64,000 nt of DNA, from contig CBIHRS010000019.1 of NCBI GenBank assembly GCA_966212505.1, positions 25,156 through 89,155 on the forward strand, written 5' to 3'. This document shows, one piece after another, positions 34,243-42,362 of this stretch. The notes under the pieces are model-generated. The model saw only the letters and a list, made by a program, of their open reading frames with translations. It did not search any database and had not been told where the DNA came from. A program made the position numbers and the translations under genes. This DNA comes from CAMLIZ01 sp966212505 (GTDB lineage: Bacteria; Pseudomonadota; Gammaproteobacteria; Burkholderiales; Burkholderiaceae_C). How positions within the stretch are numbered: the first letter of the stretch is position 1; every line of letters starts with the position of its first letter.

Positions 34243-34952
34243 CCGGCGCGCAGCGCCCACCGCACCGTCGCGTCGGCCAGCAGCTGCGTCGCGTCGAACG
34301 CCGGCACGCCGAAGTCCAGCGCCGACAGCACCAGCGGCACCTCGGTGCATGCATAGACAAGTGCCGACGCCCCCCGGCCCACGAGGGCCCGCGCCGCGAA
34401 GCCCAGCAGCTTCTGCGCCTGCGTCATCTGCCCTGCCTTCACCGCCTCGATGCCGCTGCTGACCCACTCCGCCTGCTCGGCCTCACCGGGCACCAGCCAC
34501 TGCACTGCATCGGTCCCGCTGCGCAGCGGATAGAGCTGCGACTGCACCGTGGCTGCCGTGCCGAGCAGGCCCACGCGCAGGGGCCGCTGCAGCGGCAGCG
34601 ACTGCCGCAACGCCGCCAGCACCGGATCGACGATGTGCAGCACCGGCACCTTCACCGCCGCGGCCACCGGGCCATGCCACAGGTGCGCGGTATTGCACGG
34701 GATCACGATCAGCTCAGCGCCGCTGCTCTCGAGCTGGCGCGCGATGTCGACCAGCATCGGCTCCGGCGACGGCTCGCCGTGCAGGAAGGCCGCCGCGCGG
34801 TCGGGGATCTGGGGCACCGAATGGATCAGCACCGGCAGGTGGTCCTGGTCGCGTTCGGCCGGCGTGGCCGCGACCAGCTTGCCGTAGAAGTCGGCCGTGG
34901 CCGCCGGCCCCATGCCGCCGAGCACGCCGATGGTGGGAAGCGCAGATGCCAT
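34233..34952 (-). CDS. Aspartate/glutamate racemase family protein
   Basis: A 239-residue cofactor-independent amino-acid racemase. It starts TIGVLGGMGPAATADFY, the family entry motif, and carries both catalytic cysteines: Cys86 in VIPCNTAHLW and Cys202 in VYACTEVPLVL. Length and spacing fit Asp/Glu racemases (YgeA/RacX-like). It would interconvert L- and D-aspartate, glutamate or a broader set. It is followed on the minus-strand map by the divergently controlled D-amino-acid genes: the preceding minus-strand gene encodes an acidic-amino-acid-type binding protein 72 bases upstream, so the two are probably one transcript. Confidence 0.88.
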   Translation of the reverse strand: MASALPTIGVLGGMGPAATADFYGKLVAATPAERDQDHLPVLIHSVPQIPDRAAAFLHGEPSPEPMLVDIARQLESSGAELIVIPCNTAHLWHGPVAAAVKVPVLHIVDPVLAALRQSLPLQRPLRVGLLGTAATVQSQLYPLRSGTDAVQWLVPGEAEQAEWVSSGIEAVKAGQMTQAQKLLGFAARALVGRGASALVYACTEVPLVLSALDFGVPAFDATQLLADATVRWALRAGQS

Positions 34953-35024
34953 GGTGAGGATGAGCTCGCCCTGCCCGCTGCCTTGGGCAGCAGCGGGAGG
35001 TGATGACAGAGGAGGGTCAGCGGA

Positions 35025-35933
35025 TCAGATCGCCGGCTTGTCGGTCGGCGTCTTCATGTTCTGCTTCAGCTCGTCGCTCATCGGCACGTTGAGGTTCACG
35101 TTGTGCGGCGGGATGGGCGAGAGGAACCACTTCTTGTAAAGCCGCTCGAACTCGCCGTTCTTGATCAGCGAGACCATCGTGTCGTCGACCAGCTTCTTGA
35201 ACTCGGGGTCGTTCTTGCGCAGCATGATCGCGTAGGGCTCCACCTGCAGCGGGTCGCCCACCACCGTCCACTCGGCCGGGTTCTTCGAGTTGGCAGCCAG
35301 GCCGTAGAGCAGGATGTCGTCCATCGCGAAGGCGACCGCGCGATCGCCCTCCACCAGCAGCAGCGAGTCCGCATGGTCCTTGCCCGCCACCACGTCGAGG
35401 CTCAGGCTCTTCTCGATGTTGTACTTGCGCAGCACCTGGAAGTTGGTGGTGCCGGTGGTGGTGGACACGCGCTTGCCCTTGAGGTCGGGCCAGTTCTTCA
35501 CGCCCGAGGTCTTCTTCGTGAGCAGCCGGGTGCCCGTGTAGTAGTGGTTGATCGCGAACTCCACCTGCTCGCGGCGCACGCTGTTGTTGGTGGTGGAGCC
35601 GCACTCGATGTCGATCGTGCCGTTGATCAGCAGCGGCATCCGGTTGGCGGAGGTCACCGGCTCGAACTGCACCTTCAGGTCGGGCTTCTTCAGCCGAGCT
35701 TTCACCGCATCGGTGATGTGGGCGCACAGGTCCATCGCGAAGCCGACCGGCTTGGTGCCGTCGAGGTAGCTGAACGGCACCGACGATTCCCGGTAGCTGA
35801 CGCGGAAGGTGCCGCTCTCGGCCACGCGCTTCAGCGTGGGCTGGACATCCTGGGCTTGCGCCGAGGGCGCCGCGCCGGCGAGCAGGGCCATGGCTGCGGC
35901 CAGGCAGGCGGCGGAACGCTGGGGCTTGTGCAT
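35025..35933 (-). CDS. Amino-acid ABC transporter substrate-binding protein (GltI-like)
   Basis: A 302-residue periplasmic binding protein of family 3 (glutamate/aspartate type). The signal peptide ends near residue 27 (APSAQAQ). Ligand-lobe motifs are FRVSYRESSVPFSYLDG, DIECGSTTNNSVRREQVEF, VSTTTGTTNFQVL and FAMDDILLYGL. The frame extends to 35999, but the ATG at 35933 has an AAAGGA box and gives a normal signal peptide. No permease or ATPase gene is adjacent, so it depends on a transporter elsewhere or acts as a sensor. It shares all main motifs with the second binding protein at 37399. Confidence 0.87.
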   Translation of the reverse strand: MHKPQRSAACLAAAMALLAGAAPSAQAQDVQPTLKRVAESGTFRVSYRESSVPFSYLDGTKPVGFAMDLCAHITDAVKARLKKPDLKVQFEPVTSANRMPLLINGTIDIECGSTTNNSVRREQVEFAINHYYTGTRLLTKKTSGVKNWPDLKGKRVSTTTGTTNFQVLRKYNIEKSLSLDVVAGKDHADSLLLVEGDRAVAFAMDDILLYGLAANSKNPAEWTVVGDPLQVEPYAIMLRKNDPEFKKLVDDTMVSLIKNGEFERLYKKWFLSPIPPHNVNLNVPMSDELKQNMKTPTDKPAI

Positions 35934-36013
35934 GGTGGGCTTCCTTTCGTGAGGGTGCTGGCAGTCTAGGGAGCAAGGCGGCGGTGCGGGAAATGACAAA
36001 GTCGCGAGCGCCT

Positions 36014-36057
36014 ATGCCCTGGCGGCATCCCGCGGTGCATCAATGCCGGCAAGGCAT
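36014..36057. promoter_or_regulatory. Two T-N11-A LysR-type operator boxes
   Basis: Two matching palindromes, ATGCC-CTGGC-GGCAT (36014-36028) and ATGCC-GGCAA-GGCAT (36043-36057), are 29 bases apart centre to centre. Both fit the LysR-type T-N11-A rule exactly. They lie in the 207-base gap between the divergent binding-protein gene and dadA-like gene, the natural place for control of both transcripts. The LysR-type protein encoded at 38292-39164 is the likely ligand. Confidence 0.6.
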
Positions 36058-36140
36058 GGCCGCTCACGAATCGGCAATCGACCGCACGCCCGCGGCTTCA
36101 CAGAATGAATCGTCATCCTGTGCAGTCGAAAGGGCAAGTC

Positions 36141-37472
36141 ATGCGAATCGTGGTCGTCGGCGCCGGCATCGTCGGGCTCAGCACGGCCTGGACACTGGTC
36201 GAGGCGGGCCATGAGGTGGTGCTGGCCGAGCGCGCGTCCGCGCCGGCGGCCGGCGCCAGCGGCCAGAACGGCGCGCAGCTGAGCTATGCATTCGTCGCAC
36301 CGCTGGCCTCGCCGGCCACGCTGCGCGGGTTGCCCGCGATGCTGCTCCACGGCGATTCGCCGCTGCGCTTCCGCCCGGGTCTGTCGGTGGACACATGGCG
36401 CTGGTGCCTGCAGTTCGCCGCGGCCTGCCGCTCATCGCGCGCCGAGCGCACCACCCATGAGCTGCTGCGCCTGGCCGCGCTGAGCCGCGAGCGATTCGCA
36501 CGCTGGCGCAACACGCTTCATGACGACGCCATCGACTTCCAGCGCAATGGCAAGCTGGTGGTCTACCGCAGCGCCGCCGCATGGCAGGCCGCGCAGCAGC
36601 AGGTGGCGTTGCAGGCGCCCCTGGGCCCGGCGCAGCGCCTGTGCAGCGCAGCCGAGTGCCTGCAGCTGGAGGCCTCGCTCGGCGCGCACGGCGCCGGCAT
36701 CGCCGGCGGCGTGCTGACGCCCGATGAGGAGGTGGCCGATTGCGCGCAGGTGTGCCTCGCACTGGCGCAGGCCTTGTCGCGCCGGCCCGGCTTCGAGGCG
36801 CATTGGCAGACCGAGGCCATCGGCTGGCGCCGGCAGGGCGAGCGCATCACGGCGCTGCAGGTGCGTCATCGCGAGCAGATGCATGAGCTGAAGGCCGATG
36901 CCTTCGTGATCGCCAATGGCGTGGCCGCTCCTGCCCTGGCCGCGCCGCTCGGCCTGCGCCTGCCGATTGCGCCGCTCAAGGGCTACAGCATCGAGCTGCC
37001 TGCGTCGGCACTCGAGCGCATGCCGCGGCACAGCATCACCGACAGCGCCGAGAAGATCGTGTTCGCGCCGCTGGGCGATGGCGAGCGCCGGCGCCTGCGC
37101 GTGGCCGGCATGGCCGAGCTGGTGGGCCACGACCTGCGCATCGACAGCGGTCGCATCGAGCAGCTGCTGCAGGCCACCGGCCGCTGGTTCGGCCTGCGGC
37201 GCCGGCCCGCGGACGTTCGCCCCTGGGCCGGGCTGCGGCCCGCCACCCCCACCGGGCTGCCGGTGATCGGCGCCGCGCGGGGCTGGCGCAACCTCTACGT
37301 CAACGCCGGCCAGGGCGCCCTCGGTTTCACGCTCGCCTTCGGGTCGGCAGCGCGGCTTGCCGCGCTGATCGGCGGGCCTTCTTCCCAGGAGCTTCCCGAT
37401 GACCCCGTGGCACACCCCAGTCCTTCTGCTGGCCACCTGCAGCCTGCTGCCGATCGCGGCGCAGGCCGATGA
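36141..37472 (+). CDS. dadA: D-amino-acid dehydrogenase (DadA-like FAD oxidoreductase)
   Basis: A 443-residue FAD-dependent oxidoreductase of the DAO/DadA family, which oxidises D-amino acids to 2-oxo acids and passes electrons to the respiratory quinone pool. The Rossmann entry is RIVVVGAGIVGLSTAWTLVE. Further motifs are SGQNGAQLSYAFVAPLA, GGVLTPDEEVADC, the substrate region LRLPIAPLKGYSIEL, and RPWAGLRPATPTGLPVIG with VNAGQGALGFTLAFGSA as the C-terminal FAD lock. The ATG at 36141 has an AAGGGCAAG box. The C-terminal tail past LAALIGG is out-of-frame coding shared with the next gene (74-base overlap), so both genes are translated together. Confidence 0.87.
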   Translation: MRIVVVGAGIVGLSTAWTLVEAGHEVVLAERASAPAAGASGQNGAQLSYAFVAPLASPATLRGLPAMLLHGDSPLRFRPGLSVDTWRWCLQFAAACRSSRAERTTHELLRLAALSRERFARWRNTLHDDAIDFQRNGKLVVYRSAAAWQAAQQQVALQAPLGPAQRLCSAAECLQLEASLGAHGAGIAGGVLTPDEEVADCAQVCLALAQALSRRPGFEAHWQTEAIGWRRQGERITALQVRHREQMHELKADAFVIANGVAAPALAAPLGLRLPIAPLKGYSIELPASALERMPRHSITDSAEKIVFAPLGDGERRRLRVAGMAELVGHDLRIDSGRIEQLLQATGRWFGLRRRPADVRPWAGLRPATPTGLPVIGAARGWRNLYVNAGQGALGFTLAFGSAARLAALIGGPSSQELPDDPVAHPSPSAGHLQPAADRGAGR

Positions 37473-38286
37473 CACGCTGGATCGCATCCGCAGCCGCGGC
37501 GCGATCACGATCGCGCACCGCGAGGCCTCGATCCCGCTGTCGTACATGGCCGACGGCAAACCGGTGGGCTACAGCATCGACATCTGCCTGAAGCTGGCCG
37601 AAGCCATCGCGAAGCAGCTGGCGCTGAAGAGCTGGCGCGTCGACTACAAGCTGGTAACCTCGGCCACGCGCTTCGACGTGCTGGAACGCGGCGAGGCCGA
37701 CGTGGAATGCGGCTCGACGACCAACACCGCGGCGCGGCGCGAGCGGGTCGCGTTCACGATCCCGCACTTCATCGCCTCGTCGCGGCTGATGGTGCGCAGC
37801 TCGGAGCCGGCCGAGCGCATCGAGGAGCTGAACCACCGCACCATCGCCTCGACCACCGGCACCACCAACATCCAGTCGCTGGCGCAGGAGGCGCAGCTCA
37901 AGGGCCTGAGCCTGAACATCGTGCCCTCGCGCGACCACGCGGAAGGCATGGCCTGGGTGCTGGCCGGCAAGGTCGACGCCTTTGCGATGGACGACGTGCT
38001 GCTCTACGGCCTGCGCGCCACGGCGCCCCGGCCCGAGGCGCTGAAGATCATCGGCAAGCCGATCACGATCGAGCCCTATGCCATCGCCTTCGCGCGCAAC
38101 AACCCGGAGCTCAAGCGCATCGCCGATGCCGAGCTTCGCCGGCTGATCGCCTCGCACGAGCTGCACCAGCTCTACGCCAAGTGGTTCACGCAGCCGATCC
38201 CGCCCAAGGGCATCAACCTGGAGATGCGGATGCCGCACCTGCTGGTCGACTCCCTGAAGTACCCCACCGACTTCGTACCGAACTAG
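37399..38286 (+). CDS. Second amino-acid substrate-binding protein (GltI-like)
   Basis: A 295-residue periplasmic binding protein. The signal peptide ends around residue 23 (LLPIAAQAD). It matches the binding protein at 35025 motif for motif: ITIAHREASIPLSYMADG, DVECGSTTNTAARRERV, IASTTGTTNIQSL, RDHAEGM, FAMDDVLLYGL and KWFTQPIPPKGINL. The pair probably arose by duplication, one now on each side of the LysR boxes. The start at 37399 (AGGAG upstream) lies inside the dadA-like gene. No permease is adjacent. Likely ligands are D- or L-acidic amino acids, by context only. Confidence 0.86.
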   Translation: MTPWHTPVLLLATCSLLPIAAQADDTLDRIRSRGAITIAHREASIPLSYMADGKPVGYSIDICLKLAEAIAKQLALKSWRVDYKLVTSATRFDVLERGEADVECGSTTNTAARRERVAFTIPHFIASSRLMVRSSEPAERIEELNHRTIASTTGTTNIQSLAQEAQLKGLSLNIVPSRDHAEGMAWVLAGKVDAFAMDDVLLYGLRATAPRPEALKIIGKPITIEPYAIAFARNNPELKRIADAELRRLIASHELHQLYAKWFTQPIPPKGINLEMRMPHLLVDSLKYPTDFVPN

Positions 38287-38291
38287 CCAAC

Positions 38292-39164
38292 TCAGCCGGC
38301 CAGCACCTTGGCCATCTGCGCCACCAGCTCGTCGACCGCCGCGCTCGACGGCAGCTCGCGCGGGCGCAGCGCATACACGGTGACCGGGATCTCCGGCGCC
38401 AGCGGCAGCACCTTGAGCGCCGGGTGCCGGCTCGCGTAGTGCGCCGTCACGTTGTCGAGCAGCGCCCAGCCGAAGCCGTGGGCCGAGAGTTCCACCGCCG
38501 CATGGTAGCTGTGCGCCAGCACGCGCGCATCGGGCTGCACCTCGTGCGCGATGCAGGCCGAATGCAGCAGCCGGCCCAGCGGATCCGAAGGATCGAGATC
38601 GACGACCGGATGCGTGGCCAGCGCCTCGATCGGCACCGCGTCGCCTTCGAGGTCGGGGCCCACGACGACGATGCGGCCTTGCGCGATCGCCTGGTTCAGC
38701 AAGGCCGGATGGTTCGACGGCTCGAAGGCGAAGCCGACTTCGGCCTCGCGCAGCGCGAGGCTCTCGGCGATCTGGCGCGAATGCAGCGTGCGCAATGACA
38801 TGCGCGCCTTCGGCCGCCGCCGGCTCCAGCGGCCCAGCGCCTCGGGCAAGGCCTCGAGCGCGAGGCCGGGCACGCACAGCACGCGCAGCATCGCCTCGGT
38901 GTCCTTGCCGAGGTTGGTGGCCACACGCCGCACCGCATCGAGCTTGAGATAAAGCTGCTCGACCTCGGGGAAGAGCTGGTGCGCCTCGGCCGTGGGCACC
39001 AGCCGGCCGCGCACGCGCTGGAACAGCGGCACGCCAACGTGGGCCTCGGCCTGCTGCAGCAGCCGCGTGGCCGCGGGCTGGGTGATGTGCAGCACGTCGG
39101 CCGCGCCCTTTACGGTGCCCGACTGCATCACCGCGTAGAAGATCTCGATGTAGCGGATGCGCAT
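38292..39164 (-). CDS. LysR-family transcriptional regulator
   Basis: A 290-residue LysR-type regulator. The N-terminal winged helix spans about 1-60 (IRYIEIFYAVMQSGTVKGAA, LHITQPAATRLLQQAEAHVG). An effector domain follows with a class-typical VPGLALEALPEAL opening. It is the last gene of a tight minus-strand run (tyrS, yfeK-like, CDF, dtd, lysR; gap to dtd four bases). By location it most likely controls the adjacent D-amino-acid genes through the T-N11-A boxes at 36014-36057. Relatives with this N-terminus regulate opine or amino-acid catabolism, so a D-amino acid or imino product is a plausible effector. Confidence 0.9.
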   Translation of the reverse strand: MRIRYIEIFYAVMQSGTVKGAADVLHITQPAATRLLQQAEAHVGVPLFQRVRGRLVPTAEAHQLFPEVEQLYLKLDAVRRVATNLGKDTEAMLRVLCVPGLALEALPEALGRWSRRRPKARMSLRTLHSRQIAESLALREAEVGFAFEPSNHPALLNQAIAQGRIVVVGPDLEGDAVPIEALATHPVVDLDPSDPLGRLLHSACIAHEVQPDARVLAHSYHAAVELSAHGFGWALLDNVTAHYASRHPALKVLPLAPEIPVTVYALRPRELPSSAAVDELVAQMAKVLAG

Positions 39165-39168
39165 GGGG

Positions 39169-39624
39169 TCAAGCGGCCGTGGCGGGCGTGATGTCCATCG
39201 GGATGGTCACCGGGCCGTCATTGATGAGGTGGACCTGCATGTGGGCCGCGAACTCGCCGGCGGCCACCTGCGGATGCAGCGCTCGTGCGCGCGCCAGCAG
39301 GTGCTCGTAGAGGCGGCGGCCTTCGTCGGGCGGCGCGGCCGTGCTGAAGCTCGGGCGGTTGCCGCCGGCCGTGTCGGCCGCGAGCGTGAACTGCGAGACG
39401 ATCAGCAGCCCGCCCTGCACATCCTGCACGCTGCGGTTCATGCGGCCCTGCTCGTCGCCGAAGATGCGCAGCTTCAGCAGCTTAGCCAGCAGGCGCTCGG
39501 CTTCGGCCTCGGTATCGCCGCGCATCGCGCACACCAGCACCAGCAGGCCGGGGCCGATCGCGCCGGTCACGCGGCCATCGACCTCGACGCGCACCTCGCT
39601 CACGCGCTGGATCAGCGCCTTCAT
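39169..39624 (-). CDS. dtd: D-aminoacyl-tRNA deacylase
   Basis: A 151-residue DTD that hydrolyses D-aminoacyl-tRNA (and mischarged Gly-tRNA), protecting translation. Signature motifs are present: MKALIQRVSEVRVEVDG at the start, the active-site SQFTLAADT, GNRPSFSTAAPP, and the cross-subunit Gly-Pro motif in INDGPVTIPMD. It overlaps the CDF gene by four bases and precedes the LysR gene by four. Its link with dadA, racemase and binding proteins supports a local D-amino-acid theme, although dtd is also near tyrS in many relatives. Confidence 0.95.
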   Translation of the reverse strand: MKALIQRVSEVRVEVDGRVTGAIGPGLLVLVCAMRGDTEAEAERLLAKLLKLRIFGDEQGRMNRSVQDVQGGLLIVSQFTLAADTAGGNRPSFSTAAPPDEGRRLYEHLLARARALHPQVAAGEFAAHMQVHLINDGPVTIPMDITPATAA

Positions 39625-40511
39625 GCCGGATCTCCCTCGCCGATCTCGGTGGGCAGCGGATGGATGTCGACCAGCACGTCCATGTCGTCGAAGGCGGCAT
39701 GCAGCGCCTTCAGCAGGTCGGTGCGCAGGTGGGCCGCCCGCATCACGGTCCAGTGCGGCGGCACGTCGCAGCGCAGCTCGGCATGGCGGCGGCTGCCGGC
39801 GATGCGGGTGCGCAGCGTGACCACCGCTGCTTCGTCGTGGTTCTCGGCCAGCGTCTGCGCGACGATCTGGCGCACGCGGGTCTGCTCGTCGACCGGCAGC
39901 GCGCGGTCCATCAGGCCATCGACCGAGCGACGGACCAGCGAGGCGCCCTCGCGCGTGATGTTGAGCGCCACGCCGATCGCCAGCAACGGGTCGAGCCAGA
40001 GCCAGCCAGTGAGCTTGACCAGCAGCAGGCCGGCCACCACGCCGGCCGAGGTCCATACATCGGTGAACAGGTGGCGGGCATCGGCCTCGAGGACGATGCT
40101 GCGGTGCTCGCGCGAGGCGGCGAGCATGCGCCAGGCCAGCAACCCGTTCATGCCTGAGCTGAACACCGCCAGCCCCAGGCCCCAGCCCAGCGCCTCGAGC
40201 CCTTGGGGATGCAGCAGGCGATCGACCGCGGCCCAGCCGATGCCGACCGCTGCGCCCAGGATCAGGAAGCCTTCGAAGCCCGCCGAGAAATACTCGGCCT
40301 TGCTGTGGCCGAACGGATGCTCGGCATCCGGCGGCGCGTGCGCGATCGACACGATCCACAGCGCGAACACCGCGGCCGCGAGGTTGACGAAGGATTCCAG
40401 CGCATCGGACAGCAGCCCGACCGAGCCGGTGAAGTACCAGGCCGCCGTCTTCAGCACGATGGTAGCGATGGCCACCACGACCGACAGCCGGAGGAAGCCG
40501 CTGACCTGCAT
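39621..40511 (-). CDS. Cation diffusion facilitator transporter
   Basis: A 296-residue CDF-family metal efflux antiporter of the inner membrane. Six hydrophobic segments are visible. Metal-site motifs are SVGLLSDALESFVNL in helix 2 and EADARHLFTDVWTS in helix 5 (the HxxxD pattern). The cytoplasmic C-terminal domain carries the usual HWTVMRAAHLRTDLL and DVLVDIHPLP. The D/H-type residues suggest zinc or iron/manganese, but specificity cannot be fixed. It is co-transcribed with dtd (four-base overlap) and follows the YfeK-like gene by nine bases. Confidence 0.9.
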   Translation of the reverse strand: MQVSGFLRLSVVVAIATIVLKTAAWYFTGSVGLLSDALESFVNLAAAVFALWIVSIAHAPPDAEHPFGHSKAEYFSAGFEGFLILGAAVGIGWAAVDRLLHPQGLEALGWGLGLAVFSSGMNGLLAWRMLAASREHRSIVLEADARHLFTDVWTSAGVVAGLLLVKLTGWLWLDPLLAIGVALNITREGASLVRRSVDGLMDRALPVDEQTRVRQIVAQTLAENHDEAAVVTLRTRIAGSRRHAELRCDVPPHWTVMRAAHLRTDLLKALHAAFDDMDVLVDIHPLPTEIGEGDPA

Positions 40512-40520
40512 GGGCCGGCG

Positions 40521-40889
40521 TCAGTGCGCCGCTTCGATGCGGGCCAGCTCGGCGCGCAGGAAGTCGGCGCTCGGCATCTCCTTGCCGTCGGCCAGCCTCA
40601 CCTTGTAGATCTGCCCGCTGGTCGACGACTTGGTGCCGATCTGGTCGATGAAGTCGTTGACCGTCTTGACGCGGTCGCCGTAGGCCTCGAGCTTGCGGCG
40701 CAGGAAGTCGGCGGCATCGGCGGCGCTGTAGTCGCTGCCGTTGCGGATGAAGCGGGCCTGCTTGTTCTGCGCGATGGCGGCGATCAGCTTGTCGATGCGA
40801 GCCTGCTCGGCGGCCGAAGGCGCCGGCTTGGCATGCCCGGCCAGCGCGACCAGCAGGGCGAGGCAGCAGGCGCGGCGCAGGACGTTCAT
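40521..40889 (-). CDS. YfeK/DUF5329-like periplasmic protein
   Basis: A 122-residue exported protein with a signal peptide (about 1-20, ALLVALAGHAKPA). The body matches what I recall of the YfeK/DUF5329 family: AAIAQNKQARFIRNGSDYSA, ADFLRRKLEAYGDRVKTV, FIDQIGTKSSTSGQIYKVRL and a C-terminal SADFLRAELARIE. The function of the family is unknown. It overlaps the tyrS stop by four bases. Confidence 0.8.
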   Translation of the reverse strand: MNVLRRACCLALLVALAGHAKPAPSAAEQARIDKLIAAIAQNKQARFIRNGSDYSAADAADFLRRKLEAYGDRVKTVNDFIDQIGTKSSTSGQIYKVRLADGKEMPSADFLRAELARIEAAH

Positions 40890-42136
40890 GAGAGGGTCAC
40901 CCGGGCGAACTTGCGGCGCCCGACCTGGACTACGAAGGTCCCCGACGCGACTTTCAGCGCTTTGTCACTGATGGCCGAACCGTCGATTCGAACTCCACCC
41001 TGCTCGATCATTCGCATGCCTTCAGTGGTCGACGGCACTAGTCCTGCCTGCTTGAGCAACACGCCAATACCCAAGGGCGCGCCACTGAGGCTCACCTCGG
41101 GAATGTCGTCCGGAATCCCGCCGCGCGCCCGGTTGTTGAAGTCCTCTTCTGCCGCATCGGCCGCCTGCGCGCTGTGGAAGCGCGCGGTGATCTCCTTGGC
41201 CAGCAGCACCTTGGCGTCCTTCGGATTGCGCCCGCCTTCGACCTCGGCCTTCAGCCTCGCGATCTCATCCTCCGAGCGGAAGCTGAGCAGCGTGAAGTAC
41301 TTCCACATCAGCTCGTCGCTGATCGACAGCAGCTTGGCGAACATCGTGTTCGCCGGCTCGGTGATGCCGATGTAGTTGTTCTTGCTCTTCGACATCTTCT
41401 CGACGCCGTCGAGCCCTTCGAGCAGCGGCATCGTCAGGATGCACTGCGGCTCCTGGCCGTATTCGCTCTGCAGCGCCCGGCCCACCAGCAGGTTGAACTT
41501 CTGGTCGGTGCCGCCCAGCTCGAGGTCGCTCTTCAGCGCCACCGAGTCGTAGCCCTGCATCAGCGGGTACAGCAGTTCGTGCACGCTGATCGGCACGCCC
41601 GCCTTGAAGCGCTTGGTGAAGTCGTCGCGCTCCAGCATGCGTGCCACCGTGTACTTGGCGGCCAGCTGGATCATCCCGCGCGCGCCCAGCGGATCGCTCC
41701 ACTCGGAGTTGTAGCGGATCTCGGTCTTCTCCGGATCGAGCACCAGGCTCGCCTGCTTGTAGTAGGTCTGGGCGTTGGCTTCGATCTGCTCGCGGGTGAG
41801 CGGCGGGCGGGTGGTGTTGCGGCCGGAGGGGTCGCCGATCATCGACGTGAAGTCGCCGATCAGGAAGATCACCTGGTGCCCCAGGTCCTGGAGCTGGCGC
41901 ATCTTGTTCAGCACCACGGTATGGCCGATGTGGATGTCGGGCGCCGTGGGATCGAGGCCGAGCTTGATGCGCAGCGGCTGGCCGGTGGCTTCGGAGCGGG
42001 CCAGCTTGGCCAGCCAGTCGGCCTCGGGCAGCAGTTCGTCGCAGCCGCGCAGCGAGACCGCCATCGCATGCCGGACGCCGTCGGTGATGGGGTGTTTCGG
42101 AGAGTCCGACGCGCTTAACGAAACTGTCTGTGACAT
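40886..42136 (-). CDS. tyrS: Tyrosine-tRNA ligase
   Basis: A 416-residue class I aminoacyl-tRNA synthetase charging tRNA-Tyr. The HIGH motif is in PTAPDIHIGHTVVLNKM and the KMSKS motif in GVEKMSKSKNNYIGI. A C-terminal S4 RNA-binding domain (about 345-416, GIGVLLKQAGLVPSTTEGMR) completes the bacterial TyrRS layout. It is the first gene of a minus-strand run that continues with yfeK-like, CDF, dtd and lysR. It is divergent from the M23 peptidase gene. Confidence 0.97.
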   Translation of the reverse strand: MSQTVSLSASDSPKHPITDGVRHAMAVSLRGCDELLPEADWLAKLARSEATGQPLRIKLGLDPTAPDIHIGHTVVLNKMRQLQDLGHQVIFLIGDFTSMIGDPSGRNTTRPPLTREQIEANAQTYYKQASLVLDPEKTEIRYNSEWSDPLGARGMIQLAAKYTVARMLERDDFTKRFKAGVPISVHELLYPLMQGYDSVALKSDLELGGTDQKFNLLVGRALQSEYGQEPQCILTMPLLEGLDGVEKMSKSKNNYIGITEPANTMFAKLLSISDELMWKYFTLLSFRSEDEIARLKAEVEGGRNPKDAKVLLAKEITARFHSAQAADAAEEDFNNRARGGIPDDIPEVSLSGAPLGIGVLLKQAGLVPSTTEGMRMIEQGGVRIDGSAISDKALKVASGTFVVQVGRRKFARVTLS

Positions 42137-42181
42137 GCGGAAATTACGGAGTTTTTTGACGGGCGGCCGCCGGGGGTCGGT

Positions 42182-42190
42182 TGTTATACT
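42182..42190 (+). promoter_or_regulatory. Extended -10 promoter for the M23 peptidase gene
   Basis: TGTTATACT is an extended -10 element (TG-N-TATACT, five of six matches to TATAAT). A TTGACG at 42156-42161 is 23 bases upstream, too far for a standard -35, which fits an extended -10 promoter. Transcription would start near 42197, leaving a leader of about 165 bases before the GTG start at 42363. I see no clear structure in that leader. Confidence 0.5.
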
Positions 42191-42362
42191 GCGCCGCGGT
42201 CACACGACCGTCACGCATGGGACGCCCTGCAGTGTCCGGTGAGTCGCCTTCGATTCTAGGCGAGGCCCGGTCCGCGTCTCCTCGCAGCGCCCTCCTGGCC
42301 CGACTCCGGCCGCGCTGCTTTGCACAGAATTTCAAGAGCTTCGGCTCGGGGCGATCAGTCAA

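Noticed and set aside
40980..41010. TTCGAACTCC resembling a tRNA T-loop
   Set aside because: It lies inside the S4 domain of tyrS with no acceptor or anticodon stem around it. No tRNA gene was recognised in the window.
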